64,000 nt of DNA, from contig NZ_JAINWA010000001.1 of NCBI RefSeq assembly GCF_021021555.1, positions 744,001-808,000 of the forward strand, read 5' to 3'. The DNA comes from Teretinema zuelzerae. Its GTDB lineage: Bacteria; Spirochaetota; Spirochaetia; Treponematales; Treponemataceae. The notes below the pieces were generated by a model that worked only from the letters and a program-made list of their open reading frames with translations, ran no database searches and was not told the origin of the DNA. Shown in pieces: positions 35,414-43,912 of the stretch. Both the position numbers and the translations under genes were made by a program. Numbering within the stretch: position 1 is the first letter of the stretch; every line of letters begins with the position of its first letter.

Positions 35414-37216
35414 TCAAATCCAGGCTACCGCGACCGCTCCTATGCCGGCGTGAAGCGCCACGATGGGAGAGATTTCCATCACGTATTCGGGCTCCGTTCC
35501 CAGAACGGAGCTCATTTTTTCTGCCATGTCGGCCGCTCGTTCGGGCGCCGCCGCGTGTACCACAGCCCACCTGCGTATCCCGCTTTTCGAGGTTTTCGCT
35601 TCCTTGAGAATTTTCGCCGCGCTTCCGTCAGCGCTGAACGAGGCTCCCCAGGCGACGCCCTTTCCGGCCGCGTCCAGAGAAACGACGGGCTTCAAGCGGG
35701 TAAGAGCCGCGATCAACCCCTTCAGGGCGCTCACCCGCCCGCCCCTCACCATGTATTTGAAGGTAGCAACGCTCACATAAATCTTCGCGTTTTCTATCGT
35801 CTTCTCGAGACGCTTGAGTATCTCGTCGTGGGGGATTCCTTCGGCGGCGTCGCGAGCAGCTGAAAGAACCGCCAATCCCTGGGCAGCCGAGTTGAGGCGG
35901 GAGTCTACGACATCGATCGTGAAGCCCCTCTTCTTGAACTCCCGAGCGGCCGAACTCATCACCTGCCAGGTCGCGCTTTGCGCCTTCGCGACGGGAACGG
36001 CAATCACCGAATCGTAGTGCGAAGACAGCCAGGAGAACACCTGATTCACGCGCGCGGGATCAGGCGCCGAGCTTCCCGGATAATCGGGGCTCGCGTCCAG
36101 ATACGGCAGCATGGTTCTGCTGGTGATCGTCACCCGATCGAGATACTCGTCCTCGCCCCAGCGGATTTTCTGGGGTATCACGTGTATTTGATATTGGTCG
36201 GCAAGGTCTCCGGGAATGTCGGCTATAGAATCCGTGACCACTGCAATCCGGGAAACGGGACGATGCACGCAGTTATACTGGTGCTTCATGTCGTCGACCT
36301 TCTGCTCTTCTTTTTTGCCGTATCCGCGCAGGGTCAAAAACAGGGCGGACGGATCGTTCGTATGGATGTGAATGCGCGTCCGTTCCCGGCCGTTGCTGAT
36401 GATCAGCGAATCGCCCATCTCCTTGAGCGCTTCGTGAAGATGCTCCGGGAAGGCTTCTCCTCCCGCGGGTCGGCGGATCAGCGCTTCCGTGCAATAGCGA
36501 TGCGCGATATTTTCCGGGCTGACGACGTGTTCGTCGCCTGTCGATTCGAATGCCATAGGCTCGGCTTCGGGCCGGGAGGGAACCACTCCGGAAGCTATCA
36601 TGAGGGCGATGCCTTCGAGAAACGATACAAAGCCCGAAGCGCCGGCGTCCACGACCCGGGCGGATCGCAGTTCTTCGAGCATGTCCCGGGTTTCCGCCAA
36701 AGCTTCCCGCGCGCGTTCCATGCTCCCGAGAAATAAATCCTTGAAATCGCCTATCGCATGGGACAAGCGGTACATTTCGCCGGTCCATACGTCGAGAAGC
36801 GTGATGAGCGTACCCTCGCGCGGATTCTCCACGGCGTTTCGCGTTCCGGCCGCGGCCTTTTTCAGGGCTTCGGCAAATTCGATCGTGGACATGGCGGCTT
36901 CGTCGGGACAGGCCTCCGCAAGTCCGTTCAAAAACTGGGCGAGTATGATGCCGGAATTTCCCCGGGCTCCGGACAGGGCGCGGTCTGCGATCTGCCCCAA
37001 CGTTCCGGAAAGCGAATGAGAAGAGGGAGGCTCGCGGATGGCCGTGTAGAGAGTGGAAACCATATTGCTTCCGGTGTCTCCGTCGGGAACGGGAAATACG
37101 TTTATCGCATCCAGATGCACCCGTTCAGCGGCCAGCTTTTCATAGCCTGAAAGAAAACTGTTGTAGACCACAGTCCCGTTTATCGATCTCAGCTCTTTGA
37201 TGCCCGATCCAGTCAT
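35414..37216 (-). CDS. DAK2-DegV fusion: fatty acid kinase-like protein
   Basis: The 600-residue protein joins a DhaL/DAK2 kinase domain (about 10-205; NVFPVPDGDTGSNMVSTLY, GARGNSGIILAQFL, EGTLITLLD) to a linker and a C-terminal DegV domain (about 325-600; VVTDSIADIPGDL and VSVATFKYMVRGGRVSALKG). In other bacteria FakA (DAK2) and FakB (DegV) are separate and together make acyl-phosphate from free fatty acid. Here they are one chain. The gene lies 16 bases after plsY, whose product uses acyl-phosphate, which strongly supports the role. Confidence 0.88.
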   Translation of the reverse strand: MTGSGIKELRSINGTVVYNSFLSGYEKLAAERVHLDAINVFPVPDGDTGSNMVSTLYTAIREPPSSHSLSGTLGQIADRALSGARGNSGIILAQFLNGLAEACPDEAAMSTIEFAEALKKAAAGTRNAVENPREGTLITLLDVWTGEMYRLSHAIGDFKDLFLGSMERAREALAETRDMLEELRSARVVDAGASGFVSFLEGIALMIASGVVPSRPEAEPMAFESTGDEHVVSPENIAHRYCTEALIRRPAGGEAFPEHLHEALKEMGDSLIISNGRERTRIHIHTNDPSALFLTLRGYGKKEEQKVDDMKHQYNCVHRPVSRIAVVTDSIADIPGDLADQYQIHVIPQKIRWGEDEYLDRVTITSRTMLPYLDASPDYPGSSAPDPARVNQVFSWLSSHYDSVIAVPVAKAQSATWQVMSSAAREFKKRGFTIDVVDSRLNSAAQGLAVLSAARDAAEGIPHDEILKRLEKTIENAKIYVSVATFKYMVRGGRVSALKGLIAALTRLKPVVSLDAAGKGVAWGASFSADGSAAKILKEAKTSKSGIRRWAVVHAAAPERAADMAEKMSSVLGTEPEYVMEISPIVALHAGIGAVAVAWI

Positions 37217-37232
37217 ACGCTCTCCTGGTATT

Positions 37233-37862
37233 TTAAAAAAGTGGGGCTTCGAGCCCCTGTATCAGTTTACTAATATTTCCCCTATGACGGAGAAACACTC
37301 CCAGCGAAATTGCTGATCCGAAGACGAAAACCGCGTAGTCGGGCGTTTCTCCGAGCATGCGCGGCAAAACAAACAGAGAAACCGGCAGCGCTACGGCCGC
37401 CGAAAGGGACGCCAGGGACATGCGCCGCGACAGGCCGAGCACGGCAGAAAAAACGAGGGCGCAGACGATCGCCGAAGGCGGCGAAAGGGCGGTAAACATT
37501 CCCGCCCCGGTCGCCACGCCCTTCCCTCCGCGGAATCTCATCCACGGAGAAAAAACGTGGCCGAGAACCGAGGCGGTTCCGGCGGCGAGCGCAACGGTTG
37601 AAGAACTCAAATTCCAAAAGCGCGGAAGCATGCCCGAGGAGGCGAGAAACACGGGAAGAAAACCCTTCATGAAGTCGACAAGGAACACCGGAAGAGCGGC
37701 CTTCCAGCCGGCGACGCGAAACACGTTGGTCGCGCCGGGATTGCCGCTCCCCAGTTCGGAAATATTCTGTCCCTTCAGCAGGCGCACCGCTATCCAGGCG
37801 GACGGAATGCTTCCGGCAAGAAACGAAGCAAGAAGCAAAACCGGAAAGGACAGAAAACTCAT
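37233..37862 (-). CDS. plsY: Acyl-phosphate:glycerol-3-phosphate acyltransferase PlsY
   Basis: This 209-residue membrane protein shows the PlsY motifs FLAGSIPSAWIAVRLLKG, GSGNPGATNVFRVAG, the VLGHVFSPWMRFRGGKGVATGAG loop, and the last loop HRGNISKLIQG. It catalyses the first acylation of glycerol-3-phosphate with acyl-phosphate as donor. It starts 3 bases after the DUF1295 stop, with AAGGAG as ribosome site, and precedes the fused fatty-acid kinase gene. Confidence 0.96.
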   Translation of the reverse strand: MSFLSFPVLLLASFLAGSIPSAWIAVRLLKGQNISELGSGNPGATNVFRVAGWKAALPVFLVDFMKGFLPVFLASSGMLPRFWNLSSSTVALAAGTASVLGHVFSPWMRFRGGKGVATGAGMFTALSPPSAIVCALVFSAVLGLSRRMSLASLSAAVALPVSLFVLPRMLGETPDYAVFVFGSAISLGVFLRHRGNISKLIQGLEAPLF

Positions 37863-37865
37863 ACA

Positions 37866-38636
37866 TTACTCCTTGGCCGGAGGAAGCGGGAAAAACAGGG
37901 ACGTTCTCCGCTTGTAGCTCAGCCAGTCGGGATCCGAGCCCCATTTCTTTTCGGCGGAATTTTCCAAAAGAGGTATGCCGCTGACGAAGAGGATGAGCAC
38001 TGTGATCGCGACCGGTCCGATGAAGGCGAGAAGCTCGGCGCCGCGGAACAGGAATATTCCGGGAATCGAAAGAGCCCACCAAAACACGATCTCTCCGAAA
38101 TAGTTCGGATGCCGCGAATACTTCCACAGCCCGGTGCGCATGAACGAATCTTTTCCTTCCGGGCTGAATTTGAAGCGTGACTTCTGGGCGTCAGCAACCG
38201 TTTCGAAAAGGAGGGCCGCCAGGGCGAGCGGAAAGGCTATCCAGGCTGCAGGGGGCAGTTCGGCCGCGAGGGGATCGGCAAGGATTCCGCGGATCGGAAG
38301 CATCACGAGCCACACGGTCACGGCTTGCAGCAGCCAGAAGGATCCGAAGCGTATGAAGCTGTCCCGCTTGTCGTCGAAGCGATGGTCGACCTTCATCCTG
38401 AGAATCCGCGAAAAGAGGTAGGCGCCGAGGCGAAGGCCCCAGAGAACCACCAGAACCGCGGTCAGAACTTGGGGAAGGGAGGCGTTGCCCGACGAAAAGA
38501 ATACAATCGCCGTCAGCACTACGAAGGTCATGCTGTAGGTGATATCCGTGAACACATCGGTCTTGAGGGCCAGGGCCAGGATGAAAAACAATCCGTTAGC
38601 GGCCAGGCTTGTCATAAGCATTTGTAGTACTGTCAT
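37866..38636 (-). CDS. DUF1295 / steroid 5-alpha-reductase-like membrane protein
   Basis: ATG 38636 gives about 256 residues with six or more helices. DUF1295 signatures are [46 protein letters not shown] and [20 protein letters not shown], the last being the NADPH-binding end of isoprenylcysteine methyltransferase/steroid reductase folds. It likely reduces or modifies a lipid. No Shine-Dalgarno is present, and the promoter is spaced for a leaderless start. It is first in a lipid operon with plsY and the fused kinase. Confidence 0.85.
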   Translation of the reverse strand: MTVLQMLMTSLAANGLFFILALALKTDVFTDITYSMTFVVLTAIVFFSSGNASLPQVLTAVLVVLWGLRLGAYLFSRILRMKVDHRFDDKRDSFIRFGSFWLLQAVTVWLVMLPIRGILADPLAAELPPAAWIAFPLALAALLFETVADAQKSRFKFSPEGKDSFMRTGLWKYSRHPNYFGEIVFWWALSIPGIFLFRGAELLAFIGPVAITVLILFVSGIPLLENSAEKKWGSDPDWLSYKRRTSLFFPLPPAKE

Positions 38637-38642
38637 ACACCC

Positions 38643-38672
38643 ACTATAATGACCGCAAATTAACCTTGTCAA
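38643..38672 (-). promoter_or_regulatory. Strong promoter predicting a leaderless DUF1295-plsY mRNA
   Basis: On the minus strand TTGACA (38667-38672) and TATAGT (38643-38648) are 18 bases apart. The seventh base after the -10 is the A of ATG 38636. Only GGGTGT lies between, so no ribosome site fits. Confidence 0.65.
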
Positions 38673-38677
38673 ACAAT

Positions 38678-39589
38678 TTAACGGGAACGTATTCCGATAT
38701 GCACGGCGACCGGCCGCTCAATGCCGGAAAAATGAAACTGGACGGGAGAATTGACGAGGCTGACGCCGGAGCGATCCCTGCGGACGGCCAGAGCGGACGA
38801 CCCGCCGCCGTCGAGCATGAGCGCGTCCTCGGCGCCGAAGGCGAGAAGCCAGAGCGCTGTTTCATGGAAGGTAAGCCCGACAGAAAAGGCCGCGTTTTTT
38901 CCGTCTGCGACGAACGCGTAGAAATACCTGCCGCCGGCCGAGGTCGCCGCGGCGGTTCGCGCGGAACGTCCGCGGTCGTAGCCGGAAGCGTAGTGTTCGG
39001 GAACGGGAAAGCCGAGCCGGAGCAGAAGCGAAAAACCTCCCGCCGCGTCGTCGCCGGGAGAAGGAACCCAGACGGAAGCCTCGGCGGGGGAAAGGATGTG
39101 CGCGAAGCCGTCTTGTGGAATAACGAGGGCCGCGTATTTGGATCGCGCCGGCGAAAGAATGGTTCCGCCGGCCGCCCACAAGCCGGAAGGAGTTGCGGGA
39201 ACGCCCGATCGATAGGACTCCGAATAAAAAGGAGTCGCGTTCACGGCCGCGGCGAGAGAGAGCCGCTCGGCAAAGACTGATGTTCTTTCCAGAAGCGCGG
39301 CCGCGCCTTCCGCATCGGGCGAGCGAGGCGGAGTCGCAAGGAGAGAGACCCCGGGCTCGGAGAGATCCGCTCGCAGGCAATACAGGGCGAGCGGCAGGCC
39401 CTCCACTTCCACGCGATGCGAGGAAAGCGCCACTCCGGGAGCGATCTCTTCCCAGGCCGGTTCAAAAGAAGCCGGGGGAAGGAGAAGGATATCGGGCGGA
39501 ACTGCCGGTTGGGTGGCGCAGGAAACACAGAAAAAGACAAAAAAAAGCGGAAGGATCAGCAAGACCGCGCCGCCTTGCAACCGGGGCAT
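38678..39589 (-). CDS. Lipoprotein with phosphodiester glycosidase (NAGPA) domain
   Basis: This 303-residue protein has a lipoprotein signal ([18 protein letters not shown]). The NAGPA/phosphodiester glycosidase domain follows, with [36 protein letters not shown] and the hallmark [17 protein letters not shown]. Such enzymes cleave sugar phosphodiester links such as those in wall or surface glycans. It overlaps the end of the Fur gene by 34 bases and is the last gene of the zinc-transport operon. Confidence 0.88.
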   Translation of the reverse strand: MPRLQGGAVLLILPLFFVFFCVSCATQPAVPPDILLLPPASFEPAWEEIAPGVALSSHRVEVEGLPLALYCLRADLSEPGVSLLATPPRSPDAEGAAALLERTSVFAERLSLAAAVNATPFYSESYRSGVPATPSGLWAAGGTILSPARSKYAALVIPQDGFAHILSPAEASVWVPSPGDDAAGGFSLLLRLGFPVPEHYASGYDRGRSARTAAATSAGGRYFYAFVADGKNAAFSVGLTFHETALWLLAFGAEDALMLDGGGSSALAVRRDRSGVSLVNSPVQFHFSGIERPVAVHIGIRSR

Positions 39590-39960
39590 AAACCGGAAAG
39601 ATGCAAAGTATGTCCCGTCACCACGACTTCATATTCCCGTTCGAGTCCGGTTAAAAGAGGTTCCAGGCGGCAGTTTCCCATATCGAGAAAGCAGTGGCAC
39701 TGTTCGCAATGAAACCAGTGATGATGGGGAAGCGCCTCTCCGGACTCCGAGACGAGGGCCGTCCAGTAGCGCTCGGTGCCGTGGGCTTCGCAGTGCAGAA
39801 CAAAGGAAGCGGCATAGCCGTGTTCCTCAAGGTAATGGAGCGTCCGATACACGGTTGCCGGATCCATCGACGCGCCGGTGATTTTTCCCACTTCCGCTGC
39901 GGTCAAGGGCGCAGGCGCCGACTGGAGAACGAGGAGCACGGCGGAACGCGAGCGCGTCAT
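39556..39960 (-). CDS. Fur-family metal regulator (probably Zur)
   Basis: The 134-residue product has the winged helix with DPATVYRTLHYLEEHGYAA. The dimerisation domain carries the metal site HHHWFHCEQCHCFLDM and the C-terminal CPGC structural zinc pair. Genomic placement directly after znuB (4-base overlap) indicates zinc sensing. It would repress the transporter operon and possibly zupT. No clear Zur box is seen upstream of the operon. Confidence 0.9.
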   Translation of the reverse strand: MTRSRSAVLLVLQSAPAPLTAAEVGKITGASMDPATVYRTLHYLEEHGYAASFVLHCEAHGTERYWTALVSESGEALPHHHWFHCEQCHCFLDMGNCRLEPLLTGLEREYEVVVTGHTLHLSGLCPGCKAARSC

Positions 39961-40826
39961 TTGCGCGCATCCTTTTTTCGCGCGCGTTTAACGATGAGCT
40001 GGATCGCGGCCTGCAGAAGGAAGACCGTACCGGCGATGACGACTACCAGAGCCCCGGAGGGCGCGTCGAGCGACCAGCTGAGGGCGAGGCCCGATACGGT
40101 GAATATAATAGAAAAAAGCGTTCCGAAGAACATCATGCCGGCGAGGTTGCGGGCGAACGCTCCGGCGGTTCCGGCTGGAAGAGTCAGCATGGCGATGACC
40201 ATTACAAGGCCGACGAAGGTTTGCAGAAGCACCACCGCGACGGCGGTCACGGACAGCAGCGCGAGAAACACTGCGTCGGTCCTGATCCCCCTCACCCGGG
40301 CGAATTCCTCGTCGAAGGAAGAAGCCTCGAGCTGGGGATAAAAGAAGACGACCGCAAGAATGACGAGGACGTCGAGTATTCCCAATAGCCACAAATCGCC
40401 GCTTGAAACAAGGAGTATGTTTCCGAAGAGATAACTGTTCGGATCGATGTAGCCCGGGGTCTTGGCCATGAACAAAACGCCGACGCTCATGCCCACTGCC
40501 CAGATCGCGTTAATCACGGTGTCTTCGCGCTGTTTCGAGCGCAGCGTCACCAACCCGATGATGAAGGCGGCGAGCACCGCGAAAATGATCGCGCCGGTCA
40601 TGGGACGCATCCCGGGGACAAGGCCCGAGGCGGAAAGATACAAGGCCATTCCGATTCCGCCGAGAACGGCGTGGGAGATGGCGCCGGCAAGCCCGGCGAT
40701 GCGCTTGACGGTCACGATAGAGCCGAGAACGCCGAACAAAACGGACGAGAGCAAACCGGCGAGCAGGGCGTTTCTCAAGAAACTGTTCGCGGGATCGGTC
40801 AACGCGGAAAAAAATGCGGCAATCAT
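39957..40826 (-). CDS. znuB: Zinc/manganese ABC transporter permease
   Basis: ATG 40826 gives about 289 residues with seven to eight helices. It shows the ABC-3 family pattern LSSVLFGVLGSIVTVKRIAGLAGAISHAVLGGIGMA, and later VGLVMVIAMLTLPAGTAGAFARNL. It pairs with the ATPase encoded just upstream (4-base overlap). No periplasmic metal-binding protein of the ZnuA type is in the window. Confidence 0.93.
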   Translation of the reverse strand: MIAAFFSALTDPANSFLRNALLAGLLSSVLFGVLGSIVTVKRIAGLAGAISHAVLGGIGMALYLSASGLVPGMRPMTGAIIFAVLAAFIIGLVTLRSKQREDTVINAIWAVGMSVGVLFMAKTPGYIDPNSYLFGNILLVSSGDLWLLGILDVLVILAVVFFYPQLEASSFDEEFARVRGIRTDAVFLALLSVTAVAVVLLQTFVGLVMVIAMLTLPAGTAGAFARNLAGMMFFGTLFSIIFTVSGLALSWSLDAPSGALVVVIAGTVFLLQAAIQLIVKRARKKDARK

Positions 40827-41638
40827 GAATGATCCCCCTTGCAGCACCAGGAATCGGGAAGGTTTTCGTCGTGGCGGACGCGCACGGCCTTCCCGCCGTA
40901 CAATTCCGGAGGAAGGCCCGCGACCGGTTCCGTTCTGTGGCGGACAACCGTGCGGCCTTTTTCGGCGGAACTCCTGTCGCCTACGCAGAGGACGACGTCT
41001 GTCAGGGACGAAACAAAGCCGCTGTCGTGGGTGACGATCAGCACGGTGGTGTTTCCCTTGAGAGCGCCGAGGGTCGCGAAGAGGCGCTCCTCGCTTTCGG
41101 AATCCATATTCGCGGTAGGCTCGTCGAGGATCAGCATTTTCGGCCGGGAGGCAAGCGCGCGCGCGACAAGAACGCGCCGGCGCTGGCCCCCTGAAAGGGC
41201 CGAATACGAGCGGTCCGCCAGATCGGCGATCTCGACCCGTTCGAGCGCTTCCTGAACGCAGAGCTCGTCTTCACGGCTTCTCCTGAAGCCGAAGGGACGA
41301 ATCCTTCCCATGCGCACGACCTCCCGGACCTGCACCGGAAAGGCAGGATCGTAGCTCGCGTGCTGGGGAACGTATCCGATGAGGGGAAGTCCGGCTCGCT
41401 GAGGCCTGCCGAACAATTCGATGGTTCCCGACCGGGGGCGTTCAAGCCCGAGGAGGAGCTTGAGCACCGTGGTTTTTCCCGCGCCGTTCGGGCCTACAAG
41501 GGCGACGAATTCGCTTTCATGCACATGGAAGGATACCGAGCTGAGCACGGGAACGGGCCCGTAGGAAAAATCCACATCGGAAAACCGGACCGCCACCGGA
41601 CCCTGGCGAACCGGGGATGTGTCCCCGGCGGCGCTCAC
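40823..41638 (-). CDS. znuC: Zinc/manganese ABC transporter ATPase
   Basis: This 271-residue ABC protein has Walker A GPNGAGKTTVLKL, a Q-loop in YVPQHASYDPAFP, the signature ALSGGQRRRVLVARAL, and Walker B MLILDEPTANMD. HDSGF is the switch His. The sequence class is that of ZnuC/MntB transporters. The C-terminal tail of about 50 residues is charged and Cys/His-bearing. It overlaps the genes on both sides by 4 bases. Confidence 0.95.
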   Translation of the reverse strand: MSAAGDTSPVRQGPVAVRFSDVDFSYGPVPVLSSVSFHVHESEFVALVGPNGAGKTTVLKLLLGLERPRSGTIELFGRPQRAGLPLIGYVPQHASYDPAFPVQVREVVRMGRIRPFGFRRSREDELCVQEALERVEIADLADRSYSALSGGQRRRVLVARALASRPKMLILDEPTANMDSESEERLFATLGALKGNTTVLIVTHDSGFVSSLTDVVLCVGDRSSAEKGRTVVRHRTEPVAGLPPELYGGKAVRVRHDENLPDSWCCKGDHS

Positions 41639-42831
41639 TTTCCGAAATCCTTCAGAACGTCTTCGGCAAGGCGGGTAATACCCGCGTCGTGCTCGACATA
41701 GCCGACCTGCTGAAGAGCGGGCTTCACCAGCGGGTTTTTGGTGGCTCCGGCGCTCTGCACCAGCTGTTTGACGAGTATCTTGTCCCGGGCGGTATTGCCC
41801 CGGACCTTCTGCATTTCATTAAAGCGTGCAAGATTCTCCGCGATGAACCTGGCGGCAGGATCGCTGCCGTTTACGCCGAGGGCGGCGTACGCGTTCAGGG
41901 TTTCGTTGAGCGACCCGTCGTCCTTTTTATCGGCCTTGACCACTTCGATAAGAACGGCGGCGTTTTCCGGGTTCTTGTCCTGAAGTTTCGCGAGAGCAGC
42001 CATCGCGGCAAGGCGGAGCCGCGAAAGAGCGGCCTTTCCGGCGAGATCGGGAGGAAGGCGGTCAATTCCCAGGCGCAGGGCGCGGGCGGCGACGGCGGCT
42101 TTTTTATCGACGGGAGCCTTCGACGCGAGGCAGGTTTCCAGAGCCGCCTGCTTGACCTCGGTGTCGGGATGGGTGTCGAGAATTTTCAACAGGCTGTCGG
42201 AAGGATCGTCGACCATTTCGACGACGGCGGCGCGTGCGGCTGTCTTCACCGGAGACGCGGCTGAATACCAGCCGATCGAGGCGAGAAACACCGCCTCATA
42301 GCCTTCTGCGACCCGCATGGAGGCGAGGCTGCGGACAAGGCCGGCGGCGATTATCTCCTGGTTTTTCGCGATCGACGGTATGGGCGAAAGATTGATGGAT
42401 ATTAAATCCGAGGCCAGGTAGCCGGCGAAATCGACAGCTTGCATCTTCCCGAGGGAAAAAGCCGCTTCGCCCTTCAACACCGGCTCCTCGACTTCCGTGT
42501 ATACGCGGTACACCAGAGAATCGGCCTCGAGGGCCTTCAGGTTTCCGAGTTCGCCGACGAGAATGCGGGCCAGCTGGTTGCGGGCGTACTGTTCCTTCGC
42601 GTTCCCCGATTCGATCTTCGCGGCGGCGAGATTTTCCAGGGCCTCGACCAAAACCGGCGTAAACTCGCTATCCTTGAATTCAGTTATCTTGCGGACGACT
42701 TCCAGACGCTGTTCGTCGGTCTCCGCGATGCGATACATATTTTCCCACACTACGACATCCTCGTTCAGCGCGAACAGAGGAAGCGCGGATACAGCGCAGA
42801 CGACCAAGAGAAACATCAAAGATTTCTTCAT
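41635..42831 (-). CDS. Periplasmic HEAT-repeat protein
   Basis: The 398-residue protein has a signal peptide (SLMFLLVVCAVSALPLFAL) followed by helical repeats of HEAT type: EFTPVLVEALENLAAAKIES, AEGYEAVFLASIGWYSAA, and VKQAALETCLASKAP. Such proteins are common scaffolds in treponemes. It is the first gene of the zinc-transport operon, with AGGGAG as ribosome site, where a solute-binding protein would be expected. A role in metal capture or envelope assembly is only a guess. Confidence 0.75.
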   Translation of the reverse strand: MKKSLMFLLVVCAVSALPLFALNEDVVVWENMYRIAETDEQRLEVVRKITEFKDSEFTPVLVEALENLAAAKIESGNAKEQYARNQLARILVGELGNLKALEADSLVYRVYTEVEEPVLKGEAAFSLGKMQAVDFAGYLASDLISINLSPIPSIAKNQEIIAAGLVRSLASMRVAEGYEAVFLASIGWYSAASPVKTAARAAVVEMVDDPSDSLLKILDTHPDTEVKQAALETCLASKAPVDKKAAVAARALRLGIDRLPPDLAGKAALSRLRLAAMAALAKLQDKNPENAAVLIEVVKADKKDDGSLNETLNAYAALGVNGSDPAARFIAENLARFNEMQKVRGNTARDKILVKQLVQSAGATKNPLVKPALQQVGYVEHDAGITRLAEDVLKDFGK

Positions 42832-42879
42832 ATTATAAACTCCCTACCTAAAACCTGTTACAACGATGGCGCTTTGAAT

Positions 42880-43752
42880 CTATTCGATCGCGACACGGCG
42901 AACAAAGGACCGCCACGCGGTTCTCCGAACTTCCTTCACCCGGTCGGCTCTGTCGCGGTGCGTCGATTCGATCTGGTTTCCCTCCGAGTCATACGCATAA
43001 GAAACGCTCGACAGGCGCGACCCGGAAGCGTTCTGCCGCGTTTCCTTAACGACGCGGCCGTTTTCGGTTGCGAATACAATAACCGCCGCAAGCCGGTCTT
43101 TCAAGCCGAATTCGCGCTCTTCGCGCACATTGCCCGCCGAATCGTACGTCCGCTCGAAGCGCTTCAACACCTGGCCGGCGGCATCTTTCACGAAGATGGT
43201 TTTCAAGACGGCTCCGTCGTACGCATATTCAGTGGATATGGACCCGCCGGAAGCTGTTTCCGCCGTGAAGGACCTCTTTCTCCCCAGTTCGTCCAGGACG
43301 GTGAGCTCCTTCGATTTCACCTCGCCGGAAGGAGAGTACTGAACGTCTTCTATCGTTCCCGAATCCTTCCTGATGCTCACTGTGCGGTGCTGGAGCCGCC
43401 CGGCTCCGTCCCAGGATTCGGTTTCCGTCCGGTCGTCTGCCGGATACGTCCAGGCCTTCCGCGAAAGCACCTTGCCGCCCGAATCGAGGGTTTCCTCTGA
43501 CAGGGCGCGCCCGGTATCGTCGCGCAGTATGCGTACGACGGATGAAAGCGCGCCGTCGGAAGAATAGGATTCAAGGAGCTCGGGAAGCCAAACCGTCTCC
43601 TCCCGAAACCGGGGCTCGATTTCCGGCGCTTCGGCGACGGGCGCTTCGTTCTCGCCGGAAGGCTGTTCTACCGGAGCGGGAGATCCCGCGCACGAAAAAA
43701 ACGCGATAGAACACGAGAGCGCTACTGAAAGAGCGGGAATCAGTCTTTTCAT
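42880..43752 (-). CDS. Lipoprotein with YD/RHS-like repeats
   Basis: The 290-residue product has a lipoprotein signal (SVALSCSIAFFSCAGSP). A Pro/Glu-rich linker follows, then repeats of YD/RHS style (SWDGAGRLQHRTVS, YAYDGAVLKTIFVKDAAGQVLKRFERTYDSAGNVREERE, YAYDSEGNQIESTHRD). It is anchored in a membrane and probably forms a beta-rich surface or periplasmic structure. The downstream HEAT gene begins 48 bases later and may be co-transcribed. Confidence 0.75.
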   Translation of the reverse strand: MKRLIPALSVALSCSIAFFSCAGSPAPVEQPSGENEAPVAEAPEIEPRFREETVWLPELLESYSSDGALSSVVRILRDDTGRALSEETLDSGGKVLSRKAWTYPADDRTETESWDGAGRLQHRTVSIRKDSGTIEDVQYSPSGEVKSKELTVLDELGRKRSFTAETASGGSISTEYAYDGAVLKTIFVKDAAGQVLKRFERTYDSAGNVREEREFGLKDRLAAVIVFATENGRVVKETRQNASGSRLSSVSYAYDSEGNQIESTHRDRADRVKEVRRTAWRSFVRRVAIE

Positions 43753-43814
43753 ATATTCCTCCCATCCTTTTCTAATAATACGGAGAGCGCCTTCGGGAAT
43801 CCATACCCAAAGTT

Positions 43815-43849
43815 AAAAAAAAGGCCATTCCCCGAAAAGGGAACGGCCT
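43815..43849 (-). terminator. Rho-independent terminator after the RSH-like gene
   Basis: On the minus strand AGGCC-x-TTCCC and GGGAA-x-GGCCT form a stem with one mismatch and a short loop, followed by eight T. It sits 60 bases after the stop of the gene at 43913-45394. Confidence 0.85.
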
Positions 43850-43912
43850 GACTTTTCTGAAGAATATCCTGCCTCGTCCGATATGTCAAGGATCTCCAAC
43901 CTGGAATAAGGG

